From assembly GCA_902779705.1 (NCBI GenBank), contig CACZCR010000003.1:124001-188000 (forward strand): a DNA stretch of 64,000 bases, given 5' to 3'. Within the stretch, counting starts at the first letter, position 1. The number at the start of each line of letters is the position of its first letter. The notes under the pieces are model-generated. The model was not told the DNA's origin, made no database searches, and saw only the letters and a list, made by a program, of their open reading frames with translations. This DNA is from an uncultured Bacteroidales bacterium (GTDB taxonomy: Bacteria; Bacteroidota; Bacteroidia; Bacteroidales; Paludibacteraceae). This document shows, piece by piece, positions 1 to 7,953 of the stretch. The translations under genes were made by a program, and so were the position numbers.

Positions 1-1248
1 AGCTTCGGTATTTTTAAGCCGACTAAAATCTGTTTTCTCGATGCGTTCTTGTGCATACTCGCGTGTGATCGTGATCTCGTGCGTATCTTTTTGGGAAGGA
101 ACGGAGTACATCAACTCCATCATGACAGACTCCATTAGTCCGCGCAGGCCACGGGCTCCGAGTTTGTTCTCGAGTGCTTTGTCCACAACGTAGTCGAGCA
201 TATCATCCGCAAAGGTGAGTTTGACGCCATCCATTTCGAAAAGTTTCTCGTACTGTTTGGTGATCGCGTTTTTGGGTTCGGTGAGGATGTTACGCATCGC
301 CTGTTTGTCGAGCGGATGGAGATAACTGATGATAGGCAATCGTCCGATGATTTCGGGGATAAGACCAAAGGTCTTGAGGTCGTGCGGAGCGATGTATTGG
401 AGCAGATTGTTTTTGTCTATCTTGTCCGCTTTCTGCTGTGCATCAAAACCCACTACTTGGGTATTGAGGCGTTGTGCTATTTTGCGTTCAATACCATCGA
501 ATGCGCCTCCGCAAATGAAGAGGATGTTCTTGGTGTCGACGTGTAGGAACTCTTGTTCCGGATGTTTTCGTCCTCCCTCTGGCGGCACGTTGATGACTGC
601 TCCTTCGAGCAGTTTGAGCAAGCCTTGCTGAACACCTTCTCCGGTGACGTCTCGCGTGATAGAGGGGTTTTCCGATTTGCGGGCTATCTTGTCTACTTCG
701 TCGAGGAAGACAATGCCTCGTTGTGCTTTTTCGACGTCATATTCGCAGTCTTGGAGCAGTCGGGTAAGCATGGTCTCGACATCCTCTCCAACATAGCCGG
801 CTTGGGTGAGTGCTGTAGCATCTGCGATCGCGAATGGCACCTTGAGCATTCGTGCTATTGTCTTGGCTAATAGTGTTTTACCGGTGCCGGTTGGTCCAAC
901 GAGGAGGATATTGGATTTTTCGATCTCGACGTCGTTGTCATCCTTGGGTTGAAGGATGCGTTTGTAGTGGTTGTAGACGGCTACGGAGAGGAATTTCTTA
1001 GCTTCGTCTTGGCCAATGACGTAGAGGTCGAGGAAGTTTTTTATTTCCTCGGGTTTGGGCAAGCCGTTTAGGTTGAGTGTGCCATCTTGTTGCTGCTCTT
1101 TCTTCGTACGTGCTGCCATCATTTCCATGACGAGCTTATGACCGGATTCGATACACTCCGAACATATATAACTATTGTTTTCTCCTTGGAAAAGATCTTG
1201 GCGGACTTGACCGCAAAAACTGCACTTGATTAGGTCTTTTTTAGCCAT
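1..1248 (-). CDS. clpX: ClpX, ATPase subunit of the ClpXP protease (3' end beyond window)
   Basis: AAA+ unfoldase that recognises tagged or damaged cytoplasmic proteins and threads them into the ClpP chamber. The frame is open for 416 codons from the ATG at 1248 to the left edge; family members run to about 410-425 residues, so only a few codons are missing. The N-terminus has the four-cysteine zinc domain (CSFCGQ and CSEC, residues 9-32). Walker A is GPTGTGKT, Walker B is FLDEVDK, and the RYIS-type sensor region is replaced here by the usual Bacteroidota sequence ending in an EITITREYA stretch. It starts one base after the clpP stop, so the two are co-transcribed from the promoter ahead of clpP. 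Identification is certain; only the C-terminus is unseen. Confidence 0.97.
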   Translation of the reverse strand, partial: MAKKDLIKCSFCGQVRQDLFQGENNSYICSECIESGHKLVMEMMAARTKKEQQQDGTLNLNGLPKPEEIKNFLDLYVIGQDEAKKFLSVAVYNHYKRILQPKDDNDVEIEKSNILLVGPTGTGKTLLAKTIARMLKVPFAIADATALTQAGYVGEDVETMLTRLLQDCEYDVEKAQRGIVFLDEVDKIARKSENPSITRDVTGEGVQQGLLKLLEGAVINVPPEGGRKHPEQEFLHVDTKNILFICGGAFDGIERKIAQRLNTQVVGFDAQQKADKIDKNNLLQYIAPHDLKTFGLIPEIIGRLPIISYLHPLDKQAMRNILTEPKNAITKQYEKLFEMDGVKLTFADDMLDYVVDKALENKLGARGLRGLMESVMMELMYSVPSQKDTHEITITREYAQERIEKTDFSRLKNTEA

Positions 1249-1249
1249 C

Positions 1250-1930
1250 TTATCGTTTGGTATAAATGCGGTCCACCATTCCGTACGCCAGTGCTTCGTC
1301 AGCTTTCATCCAGTAGTCGCGGTCAGCATCCTGACGAATACGTTCCATTGTTTGTCCGCTATGATCGGCTATGATCTGGTAGAGTTCTTCTTTGAGTTTG
1401 AGTATCTCGCGCGCCGTTATCTCGATGTCGGAAGCTTGTCCTTGGATGCCACCGAGCGGTTGGTGGATCATGACGCGGCTATGCGGCAGGGCGGCACGCA
1501 TTCCCTTCTCGCCGGCAACGAGCAGCACAGCGCCCATGGAAGCAGCCATACCGGTGCAGATAGTAGCCACTTTGGAGCGAACGAATTGCATGGTGTCATA
1601 AATGCCGAGTCCGGCATATACGGAGCCACCCGGGGTGTTGAGGTAGATGTGTATATCCTTCTCAGAATCAGCAGAGTCGAGATAGAGCAGCTGTGCCTGG
1701 ATGACATTGGCCGTGTAGTCGTTTACTTCTGTTCCGAGGAAGATAATACGGTCCATCATAAGACGCGAGAAAACGTCCATTTGGGTAACGTTGAGTTGAC
1801 GTTCTTCGAGGATAGAAGGGGAAATATAACTATCACTAGCCTGCATATTGTGTGCAGACGCGTTCATTACTTTCTCTACGTGCATGGAGTTGAGTCCTTG
1901 CGATGTAGCAAACTTCAAAAAATCATTCAT
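1250..1930 (-). CDS. clpP: ClpP, ATP-dependent Clp protease proteolytic subunit
   Basis: Serine protease that forms the tetradecameric degradation chamber of ClpXP. The 226-residue product carries the catalytic triad at family spacing: Ser131 in GMAASMGA, His156 in MIHQPLGG and Asp205 in DADRDYW. An N-terminal stretch of about 40 residues precedes the conserved core and may include a propeptide. The ATG at 1930 is the first in frame after the promoter. The stop is one base before the clpX start, giving a clpP-clpX operon as in many bacteria. Confidence 0.97.
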   Translation of the reverse strand: MNDFLKFATSQGLNSMHVEKVMNASAHNMQASDSYISPSILEERQLNVTQMDVFSRLMMDRIIFLGTEVNDYTANVIQAQLLYLDSADSEKDIHIYLNTPGGSVYAGLGIYDTMQFVRSKVATICTGMAASMGAVLLVAGEKGMRAALPHSRVMIHQPLGGIQGQASDIEITAREILKLKEELYQIIADHSGQTMERIRQDADRDYWMKADEALAYGMVDRIYTKR

Positions 1931-1966
1931 ATGCGATATGTTCTATAAATTCCACAAAATCGGGTG

Positions 1967-1998
1967 CAAATGTACGAAAAAAAAATGATATATGCAAA
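1967..1998 (-). promoter_or_regulatory. Promoter of clpP-clpX
   Basis: On the minus strand TTTG (1998-1995), a 20-base spacer and TACATTTG (1974-1967) match the Bacteroidetes sigma-ABfr -33/-7 consensus. It reads toward clpP, leaving a leader of roughly 30 bases, and is divergent from the promoter at 2013-2044. Confidence 0.7.
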
Positions 1999-2012
1999 AA
2001 AACTTATTTTTT

Positions 2013-2044
2013 TTTGCGCAATTGAAAAATTATTCGTACCTTTG
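2013..2044 (+). promoter_or_regulatory. Promoter of the secreted OB-fold protein gene
   Basis: TTTG at 2013-2016, a 20-base spacer and TACCTTTG at 2037-2044. Transcription should start near 2050, about 70 bases before the ATG at 2118. Confidence 0.75.
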
Positions 2045-2117
2045 CGGTCAAATTTGGAAAGATAGTGCAAACTAGATAACAACTATTTTTTTGTTTAACT
2101 TAATTATTAACAACATC

Positions 2118-4484
2118 ATGAAGAAATTCTTCTCTTTAATTGCCGCCGTGCTTTTTGCAGGTAGCATGATGGCAATTGACTTTACGTTGTCAAGTGCTGA
2201 AGCAGTAGAGAAAGACGGTGTGACTGTTACTTTTGACAAGGGCGCCGGTTCGAGTGTTCCTGCTTGGTATGACAATGGTTTGCGTTTATACGCAAAGAAC
2301 ACAGTTACTATCACTAGTACAAGCCCGATTACGGCTATTTCGTTTAATTGGCAGAAGCAAGGCTCCAAACCCTTTAGCACGGCTACCGCTTCGGTAGGTG
2401 ATTACACTCATCCGGAAGAGCCCGGCGAAGGCAAATGGACCGGTTCGGCAACTACTGTTACTTTCACTCTTGGCGATGCAGGCCAATTGCTGTTGAAGAC
2501 GTTCTCCGTTACTCTCGGTGAGGGCGGTGGTGTAACTCCGGATCCGGATCCACAACCGACAGATGATTGGTCTGAGATTGTATTCACTGAGGCTACCGCT
2601 GCTGGTGCGTTTAATGACTCCGTATTTGCTGCTGGTGAGTTTACTTTGAAATGTACAGACACAGACAACAAACTCAAGACGACTGCTAATACCGCTACCT
2701 TTGGTACTGTAGAGGCAAACAAGGCGTACAACTTCCGTCTCCAGACTGGTGGCAAATCGAGTAACAAGAACTCGATGGAACTGACAGTTCCTGCAGATGG
2801 TCAACTCCGTATTGCTGTTCGCACTGCTACCGCAACTGATTTGACCCGTACGCTTGTATTGGCTCAAGGCACGGACACCATTTACAACAATGTTGTAACA
2901 GACAATGATACCGTTGCTGATCATTCTCCGCGTATTTTCAACTACGTATATGCTGATGTAAAGGCTGGTAAAGTAGCTGTAACATATCCTGTAAACGGTG
3001 TTAACTTCTATGCATTTGCATTCAAGGCTGGAGAGGTTGTTCCTCCGACTCCACAGCCGGGCGACACACTGACTTGTACACAAGCAGCTGAGCTTGCATT
3101 GGCAGGTAACACCGACGAGGCTATCGTTAAGGGTTACGTAACAAAGATCCAAGAGGCTTGGAGCAGTTACAAGAACGTATCCTTCTGGATGGCTGATGCA
3201 AAAGACGGCGGTGAAGTATTTGAGGCATTCCGCGTTGTATGTGAGACCGCTGAAGAAGCACCTGCTCTTGGTGATCTTGTATGGGTAAAAGGTAACTTGA
3301 CTAAGTATGGTTCTACTCCGGAGACTGCTAAGGGTGGTTCGTTTGGTATTCTTGAGAAGAATACTGATCCGGTAGTTGAGCCGAAGAACTTGGGCGAGAA
3401 GACTATTGCTGAGTTCTTGGAGATGAAGAACCAAGTAGACACCTGCATCTTGACCGGTGTTGTAGCTAACGTTGCGAACGATCAATACGGTAACTTCGAC
3501 TTGATTGATGCGACCGATACTGTATATGTTTACGGTCTGTTGACCGCTGCCGGTGAAGCTAAGAAGTGCTTCCAAGAGGAAGGTATTGCAGAGGGCGACA
3601 CTTTGAAGATCTTGGCTATCTACGGCGAGCATTACGGCACTCCTCAGGTTAAGAACGCTATCTTCGTAAGCTTGGCAAAGAAACAGACCGTGTTGACCGG
3701 TGATACGATTAATGTAACCATGAGCGAAGGTCTGAGATTCTATGACAATGTAGCAGGTGAAGGCTGGTGGGAACTGTATGGATCAGATGACAAGTATGTT
3801 ATTGAACTGTCCAACCTTTCGACCGAGCAGATTGCAGGTGTTTATACAATTGACGACCTCGATCCTGACTATGCTTATATTGGCGTTATCAATGGTGAGG
3901 ATACCACCTATGTTAATTTCGTGGACGGTGCAATCACTTTGGCAGTAACTAATGACGGCGTAACAGCTGTTGGCGCATTGGTAGGCGAGGATGGTAATGT
4001 TTACAACCTCAACTTGGCATATGTTATTCCTACAGCTCAAGAGACTGTAAACGTAGTTATTGCAGAAGGTACGTTGTATGACGAATTGGCAGACTATGGC
4101 TTGTACGCAGTTTATGGCGAAGACGAGAACAAGGTATATGTTCAACTCGCTATCTGGGCAGAGAATGGCTTCGAAGGCAACTTCACTGAGGAGGATTTGG
4201 ATAGTCGAAATATTGGTTCCGGTATCAATGATGGCGAAGAGCCTGTTGAGATCTACTCTGCAGCTATCACGGTTACTCCGGGTAATGGTGGAGACTACAA
4301 CATCACAGCTGACCTGCTTGGCTACAACAGCAAGCTGTACAAGGTATCGATGTACATCGGACCAGAGCAAGGCATCGAAGATGTTGACGCAGCTGTTAAG
4401 GCTATCAAGAGTCTGATCAACGGCAATGTTGTTATCGAGAAGAAGGGCGTTAAGTACAATGTAAACGGCGCAGTTATTCGTTAA
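2118..4484 (+). CDS. Secreted OB-fold protein with C-terminal type IX-like sorting tail
   Basis: No named function recognised. The ATG at 2118 is preferred to the one at 2091 because it begins a clean signal peptide (MKKFFSLIAAVLFAGSMMA). The 788-residue product has an N-terminal beta-rich region; a Pro/Asp linker near residue 140; a second beta region; two OB-fold-like segments of the kind found in Bacteroidales surface proteins at about 315-410 (VKGYVTKIQEAW, FWMAD) and 428-520 (YGNFDLIDATDTVYVYG); and two diverged beta repeats starting near 533 and 643 (TINVTMSEG.L and TVNVVIAEG.L). The last 20 residues (NGNVVIEKKGVKYNVNGAVI plus R) resemble the short tails of Bacteroidales type IX cargo and the tail of the giant protein at 38453-48583. 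Single gene with its own promoter and terminator. Probably exported and surface-attached. Confidence 0.8.
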   Translation: MKKFFSLIAAVLFAGSMMAIDFTLSSAEAVEKDGVTVTFDKGAGSSVPAWYDNGLRLYAKNTVTITSTSPITAISFNWQKQGSKPFSTATASVGDYTHPEEPGEGKWTGSATTVTFTLGDAGQLLLKTFSVTLGEGGGVTPDPDPQPTDDWSEIVFTEATAAGAFNDSVFAAGEFTLKCTDTDNKLKTTANTATFGTVEANKAYNFRLQTGGKSSNKNSMELTVPADGQLRIAVRTATATDLTRTLVLAQGTDTIYNNVVTDNDTVADHSPRIFNYVYADVKAGKVAVTYPVNGVNFYAFAFKAGEVVPPTPQPGDTLTCTQAAELALAGNTDEAIVKGYVTKIQEAWSSYKNVSFWMADAKDGGEVFEAFRVVCETAEEAPALGDLVWVKGNLTKYGSTPETAKGGSFGILEKNTDPVVEPKNLGEKTIAEFLEMKNQVDTCILTGVVANVANDQYGNFDLIDATDTVYVYGLLTAAGEAKKCFQEEGIAEGDTLKILAIYGEHYGTPQVKNAIFVSLAKKQTVLTGDTINVTMSEGLRFYDNVAGEGWWELYGSDDKYVIELSNLSTEQIAGVYTIDDLDPDYAYIGVINGEDTTYVNFVDGAITLAVTNDGVTAVGALVGEDGNVYNLNLAYVIPTAQETVNVVIAEGTLYDELADYGLYAVYGEDENKVYVQLAIWAENGFEGNFTEEDLDSRNIGSGINDGEEPVEIYSAAITVTPGNGGDYNITADLLGYNSKLYKVSMYIGPEQGIEDVDAAVKAIKSLINGNVVIEKKGVKYNVNGAVIR

Positions 4485-4511
4485 CATCGATAGCTAAAAG
4501 CTAATTAGAAG

Positions 4512-4544
4512 AACCACTCGGGGCGCTGCCTCGGGTGGTTTTTT
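4512..4544 (+). terminator. Rho-independent terminator
   Basis: A 13-base-pair stem (4512-4524 with 4528-4540, two G-T pairs), a GCT loop, and a run of six T at 4539-4544. It lies 28 bases after the stop of the secreted OB-fold protein gene. Confidence 0.85.
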
Positions 4545-4597
4545 GTTGGTAAGAGGCGTGTGAGAAAATGGTGATTAGAGTTAGTCCGGAGTAGGTT

Positions 4598-4652
4598 AAG
4601 AACCAAATAAGAACTAAATAACGACTAAATAAGAACTAAATAAGAACTAAAG
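4598..4652 (+). repeat. 11-base tandem array (5 copies)
   Basis: Five adjacent copies of AAGAACTAAAT with single-base changes (AAGAACCAAAT, AACGACTAAAT, last copy ending in G). It is non-coding and sits between a terminator and the gpmI promoter. Apart from this array, the promoter and the 26-base duplication, I see nothing in 4545-4893. Confidence 0.85.
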
Positions 4653-4759
4653 ATTTATGTTAAATAGGCAGGGTGAGATGAATGGGGAAAAAGGAGAGCG
4701 GGGGTATAGACACGGGGCTATAGAGAAGAGTAAAATATAGTTGTCAAAAAGCAATAAAT

Positions 4760-4791
4760 TTTGCATGAATGCAAAAAATGTAGTATCTTTG
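4760..4791 (+). promoter_or_regulatory. Promoter of gpmI
   Basis: TTTG at 4760-4763, a 20-base spacer, TATCTTTG at 4784-4791. The predicted leader of about 95 bases contains the duplicated 26-base element. Confidence 0.75.
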
Positions 4792-4840
4792 CAGCGAAAA
4801 AAAGAAATGGTGGACGAGAAACAAGGTGTAGAGAGAGAAA

Positions 4841-4892
4841 GTAAATGAATAAAAAAGACAAAAAGAGTAAATGAATAAAAAAGACAAAAAGA
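4841..4892 (+). repeat. Perfect 26-base tandem duplication in the gpmI leader
   Basis: 4841-4866 is repeated exactly at 4867-4892. Each copy contains an ATG opening a very short frame: 4845-4874 (9 codons) and 4871-4897 (8 codons). The TGA of the first overlaps the ATG of the second, and the TGA of the second overlaps the gpmI ATG at 4894, both as ATGA. The purine-rich unit may also duplicate the ribosome binding region. Confidence 0.85.
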
Positions 4893-4893
4893 T

Positions 4894-6432
4894 ATGAAAG
4901 CATTATTGATGATTTTAGATGGCTGGGGCATTGGCAACAAGAGTAAGGCCGATGTGATCAGTGTGACCCCGACGCCTCATTGGGATGCGTTGTTGGCTAA
5001 GTATCCGCATTCGCAACTGCAGGCAAGTGGAGAGAATGTAGGTTTGCCGGACGGTCAGATGGGTAACTCGGAGGTTGGACACCTGAATATTGGTGCCGGC
5101 CGTGTTGTTTATCAGGACTTGGTGAAGATCAACCGCTCTATTCGTGACAACTCGATCATGGAGAATCCGGAGATTGTAGCCGCTTATAAGGCAGCTCAGG
5201 AAGCAGGCAAGAAACTGCATATTATGGGTTTGTGTTCGAACGGCGGTGTACACTCGAGCTTGGATCACTTGTTTAAGTTGGTAGAGATCGCTAAGGAGTA
5301 TGGTGTTGCCGATAAGACGTTTGTGCACTGTTTTATGGACGGTCGTGATACGGATCCGAGAAGCGGCAAGGGATTTATTGAGCAGTTGCAAGGCGTTTGT
5401 GACGAGACGGGTGCTCATATAGCATCTATCATCGGTCGTTTCTATGCAATGGACCGCGACAAACGTTGGGAGCGTATTAAGGTGGCTTATGATCAATTGG
5501 TTATGGGTTACGGGTTACAGGTTACGGATGGCGATATGGTAGAGGCTGTACAGGGTTGTTATGACCGCCACACGGAGGAGCATAAGGATACGGATGAGTT
5601 TATGGAACCATTGGTAAATGCTACTTGCGACGGTCGGATTGAGGAAGGCGACGTAGTGATCTTCTTCAACTACAGAAACGACCGTGCCAAAGAGATCACA
5701 ATCGTTCTGACACAGCAGGATATGCCTGAGCAAGGGATGAAGACTATTAAGGGCCTGAAATACTTCTGTATGACTCCTTATGACAGTTCGTTCCAAGGTC
5801 TGCATGTGCTCTATCCGAAAGAGAATGTAGAGAACACGCTGGGCGAGGTAGTGAGCAAGTTGGGCATGAAGCAGTTGAGGATTGCCGAGACGGAGAAGTT
5901 TGCTCATGTAACGTTCTTCTTCAACGGCGGTCGTGAGGCTGAGTACGAAGGCGAGGAGCGTATATTGATCCCAAGTCCGAAAGTGCCGACGTATGATATG
6001 AAGCCTGAGATGAGTGCACCGGAAGTGACGGAGGCGCTGGTTGATGCAATCAAGACGCAGAAGTTCGACTATATCACGCTGAATTTTGCCAACGGCGACA
6101 TGGTAGGTCATACAGGTGTGTATGAGGCTATTGAGAAGGCTGTGAAGACGATTGATGAGTGTTCGAACAAGGTGATTGAGGCAGCGCTGGATAACGGCTA
6201 TGAGATCATTGTGATAGCAGACCACGGCAACTGCGACAACGCGGTTAATGCAGATGGCACACCTAATACAGCACACTCGTTGAATCCTGTGCCGTTTGTG
6301 TATATCAGCAAAGATCACACGAATGCGCATGTTGAGAACGGTATCTTGGCTGATGTAGCGCCGTCGATTTGTCACATCCTGGGCATAGAGCAGCCTGCAG
6401 AGATGACCGGAAAGAACCTGATCAAGGACTAA
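4894..6432 (+). CDS. gpmI: 2,3-bisphosphoglycerate-independent phosphoglycerate mutase
   Basis: Interconverts 3- and 2-phosphoglycerate in glycolysis and gluconeogenesis using two metal ions and a phosphoserine intermediate. The 512-residue length is typical. Metal-binding Asp9 lies in ILDGWG and the nucleophile Ser59 in MGNSEVGH. Further family blocks are DGRDT, a YAMDRDKRW stretch and IADHGNCD near the C-terminus. Its 3' end overlaps the convergent sirtuin gene by four bases, so the two transcripts run into each other. The leader holds an exact 26-base duplication. Confidence 0.97.
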   Translation: MKALLMILDGWGIGNKSKADVISVTPTPHWDALLAKYPHSQLQASGENVGLPDGQMGNSEVGHLNIGAGRVVYQDLVKINRSIRDNSIMENPEIVAAYKAAQEAGKKLHIMGLCSNGGVHSSLDHLFKLVEIAKEYGVADKTFVHCFMDGRDTDPRSGKGFIEQLQGVCDETGAHIASIIGRFYAMDRDKRWERIKVAYDQLVMGYGLQVTDGDMVEAVQGCYDRHTEEHKDTDEFMEPLVNATCDGRIEEGDVVIFFNYRNDRAKEITIVLTQQDMPEQGMKTIKGLKYFCMTPYDSSFQGLHVLYPKENVENTLGEVVSKLGMKQLRIAETEKFAHVTFFFNGGREAEYEGEERILIPSPKVPTYDMKPEMSAPEVTEALVDAIKTQKFDYITLNFANGDMVGHTGVYEAIEKAVKTIDECSNKVIEAALDNGYEIIVIADHGNCDNAVNADGTPNTAHSLNPVPFVYISKDHTNAHVENGILADVAPSICHILGIEQPAEMTGKNLIKD

Positions 6433-7127
6433 GCGTTCTGAGCGATCAGTTTCTCAACGAGAGTAGGCACGCCTACTGTGGCTTTCTCTTGAATATGTAC
6501 GATCCTGTCACGCCAACGACCTAAGTTGGGTGTGGCGGGATCGACCAGATAAACGGGGCAGTTTTCGGGTGCGTACTCGATGAGTGAAGCAGCGGGATAG
6601 ACGTTGAGGCTGGTGCCTACGATGACCAGTATATCAGCTTTAGAAGCGATAGAGCATGCTTGCGAGAAGTAGGGCACCCCTTCGTTGAAGAAGACGATAT
6701 ACGGGCGTAGAAGGCTTCCGTCCGGATGTCGATCGCCGTAGTGTTGTTCCCAACCTTGTAGGTCGACTGTAGCCAGTTCGTCGATGGACGAGCGCAGTTT
6801 GGTGATCTCGCCATGCAGGTGAACGACGTCGGTTGAGCCGGCACGTTCATGCAAGTCATCGATGTTTTGGGTGATGATCGTGGTAGAGGGCAGCGCGCGT
6901 TGTAAGTGCGCCAAGGCTTGGTGGGCAGCATTGGGTTTGGCATTCAGCACGTCACGGCGTCTTGCATTGTAGAAATCGACACATAGTTGCGGATTGCGTT
7001 CCCATGCTTCGTGGGTGCAGACATCTTCGATACGGTATTTCTCCCATAAGCCGTCTGAGTCGCGAAAAGTTCCCAGGCCACTCTCTGCGCTGATTCCTGC
7101 GCCAGTTAGAACAACAATGTTTTTCAT
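6429..7127 (-). CDS. cobB: Sirtuin-family NAD-dependent protein deacylase without zinc cysteines
   Basis: Removes acyl groups from protein lysines with NAD+. NAD-binding blocks GAGISAESG (residues 9-17) and TFRDSDG, then [12 protein letters not shown] and the catalytic His in VHLHGE are all present. Y53 and R56 in FYNARRR match the Tyr-x-x-Arg pair of class III sirtuins that favour succinyl or malonyl lysine. The segment between LHGE and RPYIVFFNE, where many sirtuins have two CxxC zinc pairs, has no cysteine; I recall the same in other Bacteroidota sirtuins. 232 residues. The gene has its own promoter, divergent from tsaB. Confidence 0.92.
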   Translation of the reverse strand: MKNIVVLTGAGISAESGLGTFRDSDGLWEKYRIEDVCTHEAWERNPQLCVDFYNARRRDVLNAKPNAAHQALAHLQRALPSTTIITQNIDDLHERAGSTDVVHLHGEITKLRSSIDELATVDLQGWEQHYGDRHPDGSLLRPYIVFFNEGVPYFSQACSIASKADILVIVGTSLNVYPAASLIEYAPENCPVYLVDPATPNLGRWRDRIVHIQEKATVGVPTLVEKLIAQNA

Positions 7128-7152
7128 AACATTTTGGTTTTAGAATTCGCTG

Positions 7153-7184
7153 CAAAGGTACAAAAAATTCGTCTCATACGCAAG
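7153..7184 (-). promoter_or_regulatory. Promoter of the sirtuin gene
   Basis: On the minus strand CTTG (7184-7181), a 20-base spacer and TACCTTTG (7160-7153). The -33 box is one base off TTTG. It starts about 30 bases before the ATG at 7127. Confidence 0.65.
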
Positions 7185-7209
7185 AATATTCGCAAATTTG
7201 ATAAAAAAA

Positions 7210-7241
7210 TTTGCCTATTTGAGAAAATAAGTGTAACTTTG
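7210..7241 (+). promoter_or_regulatory. Promoter of tsaB-porW
   Basis: TTTG 7210-7213, a 20-base spacer, TAACTTTG 7234-7241. The leader to the tsaB ATG at 7269 is about 20 bases, which supports that start over the upstream in-frame ATG at 7134. Confidence 0.75.
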
Positions 7242-7268
7242 TCCCGTTTTTTGGGAGATGTAAACGAA

Positions 7269-7943
7269 ATGACGATACTCTGTATAGAAACCAGTACTTC
7301 GACCTGTTCGGCAGCGATCTGCCAAGACGGTGTGGCAGTAGCTTGGCGCATCGAACGCGAGCAGGCAAACCATGCCCGTACGGCACCGCTGATGGTGGAG
7401 GAGTTGTTGAAGGCCTACCCTACGATTGATGCCGTAGCGCTAAGTGGCGGTCCGGGTAGTTATACGGGGTTGCGTATCGGCACAAGTTTGGCCAAGGGCT
7501 TGTGTTATGGTAGGAATATACCGTTGTTGGCGATAGACACCTTGTCTATTATATGCGCCAGCGCGCTCGCGCAGGCACATATTGGTGAAGGTTTGTTATG
7601 CCCAATGACTGATGCTCGAAGGATGGAGATCTACACCAATCTCTATGATCTGGAATTGGCGCCGCAAGGGGAAGTGCATGCACAAATAGTGGAGGATGGA
7701 TCGTGGTTGCCGGAGAAAGGGGATATCTACTATTTCGGGGACGGAGCAAGTAAGTGTCAGGCTATATTGGCAGCCCCACGCTATCATTATATAGACGGCA
7801 TTGTTCCTGATGCGCGCTATATGGGCATACTGGCAGAAGAGGCATATAAGAAGAATCCGAAAGGCGAAGATGTCGCCTACTATGAGCCGTTTTATTTGAA
7901 GCAGTTTGTAGCTGCGCCTTCGCATGTGAAGGGATTGAAATGA
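7269..7943 (+). CDS. tsaB: TsaB, tRNA N6-threonylcarbamoyladenosine biosynthesis factor
   Basis: Non-catalytic ASKHA-fold partner of TsaD in making t6A37 on ANN-decoding tRNAs. The ATG at 7269 gives 224 residues starting MTILCIETST, the standard family opening; the longer frame from 7134 would run through the promoter. ALSGGPGSYTGLRIG is the family signature. porW follows after 10 bases. tsaC, which makes the threonylcarbamoyl-AMP substrate, lies at 22613 in a separate operon. Confidence 0.95.
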   Translation: MTILCIETSTSTCSAAICQDGVAVAWRIEREQANHARTAPLMVEELLKAYPTIDAVALSGGPGSYTGLRIGTSLAKGLCYGRNIPLLAIDTLSIICASALAQAHIGEGLLCPMTDARRMEIYTNLYDLELAPQGEVHAQIVEDGSWLPEKGDIYYFGDGASKCQAILAAPRYHYIDGIVPDARYMGILAEEAYKKNPKGEDVAYYEPFYLKQFVAAPSHVKGLK

Positions 7944-7953
7944 CAGGAAGAGA

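Noticed and set aside
2286..3632. Minus-strand open frame of 448 codons
   Set aside because: Antisense to the secreted OB-fold protein, Cys/Ser-rich and without family resemblance; the plus-strand gene has signal peptide, promoter and terminator.
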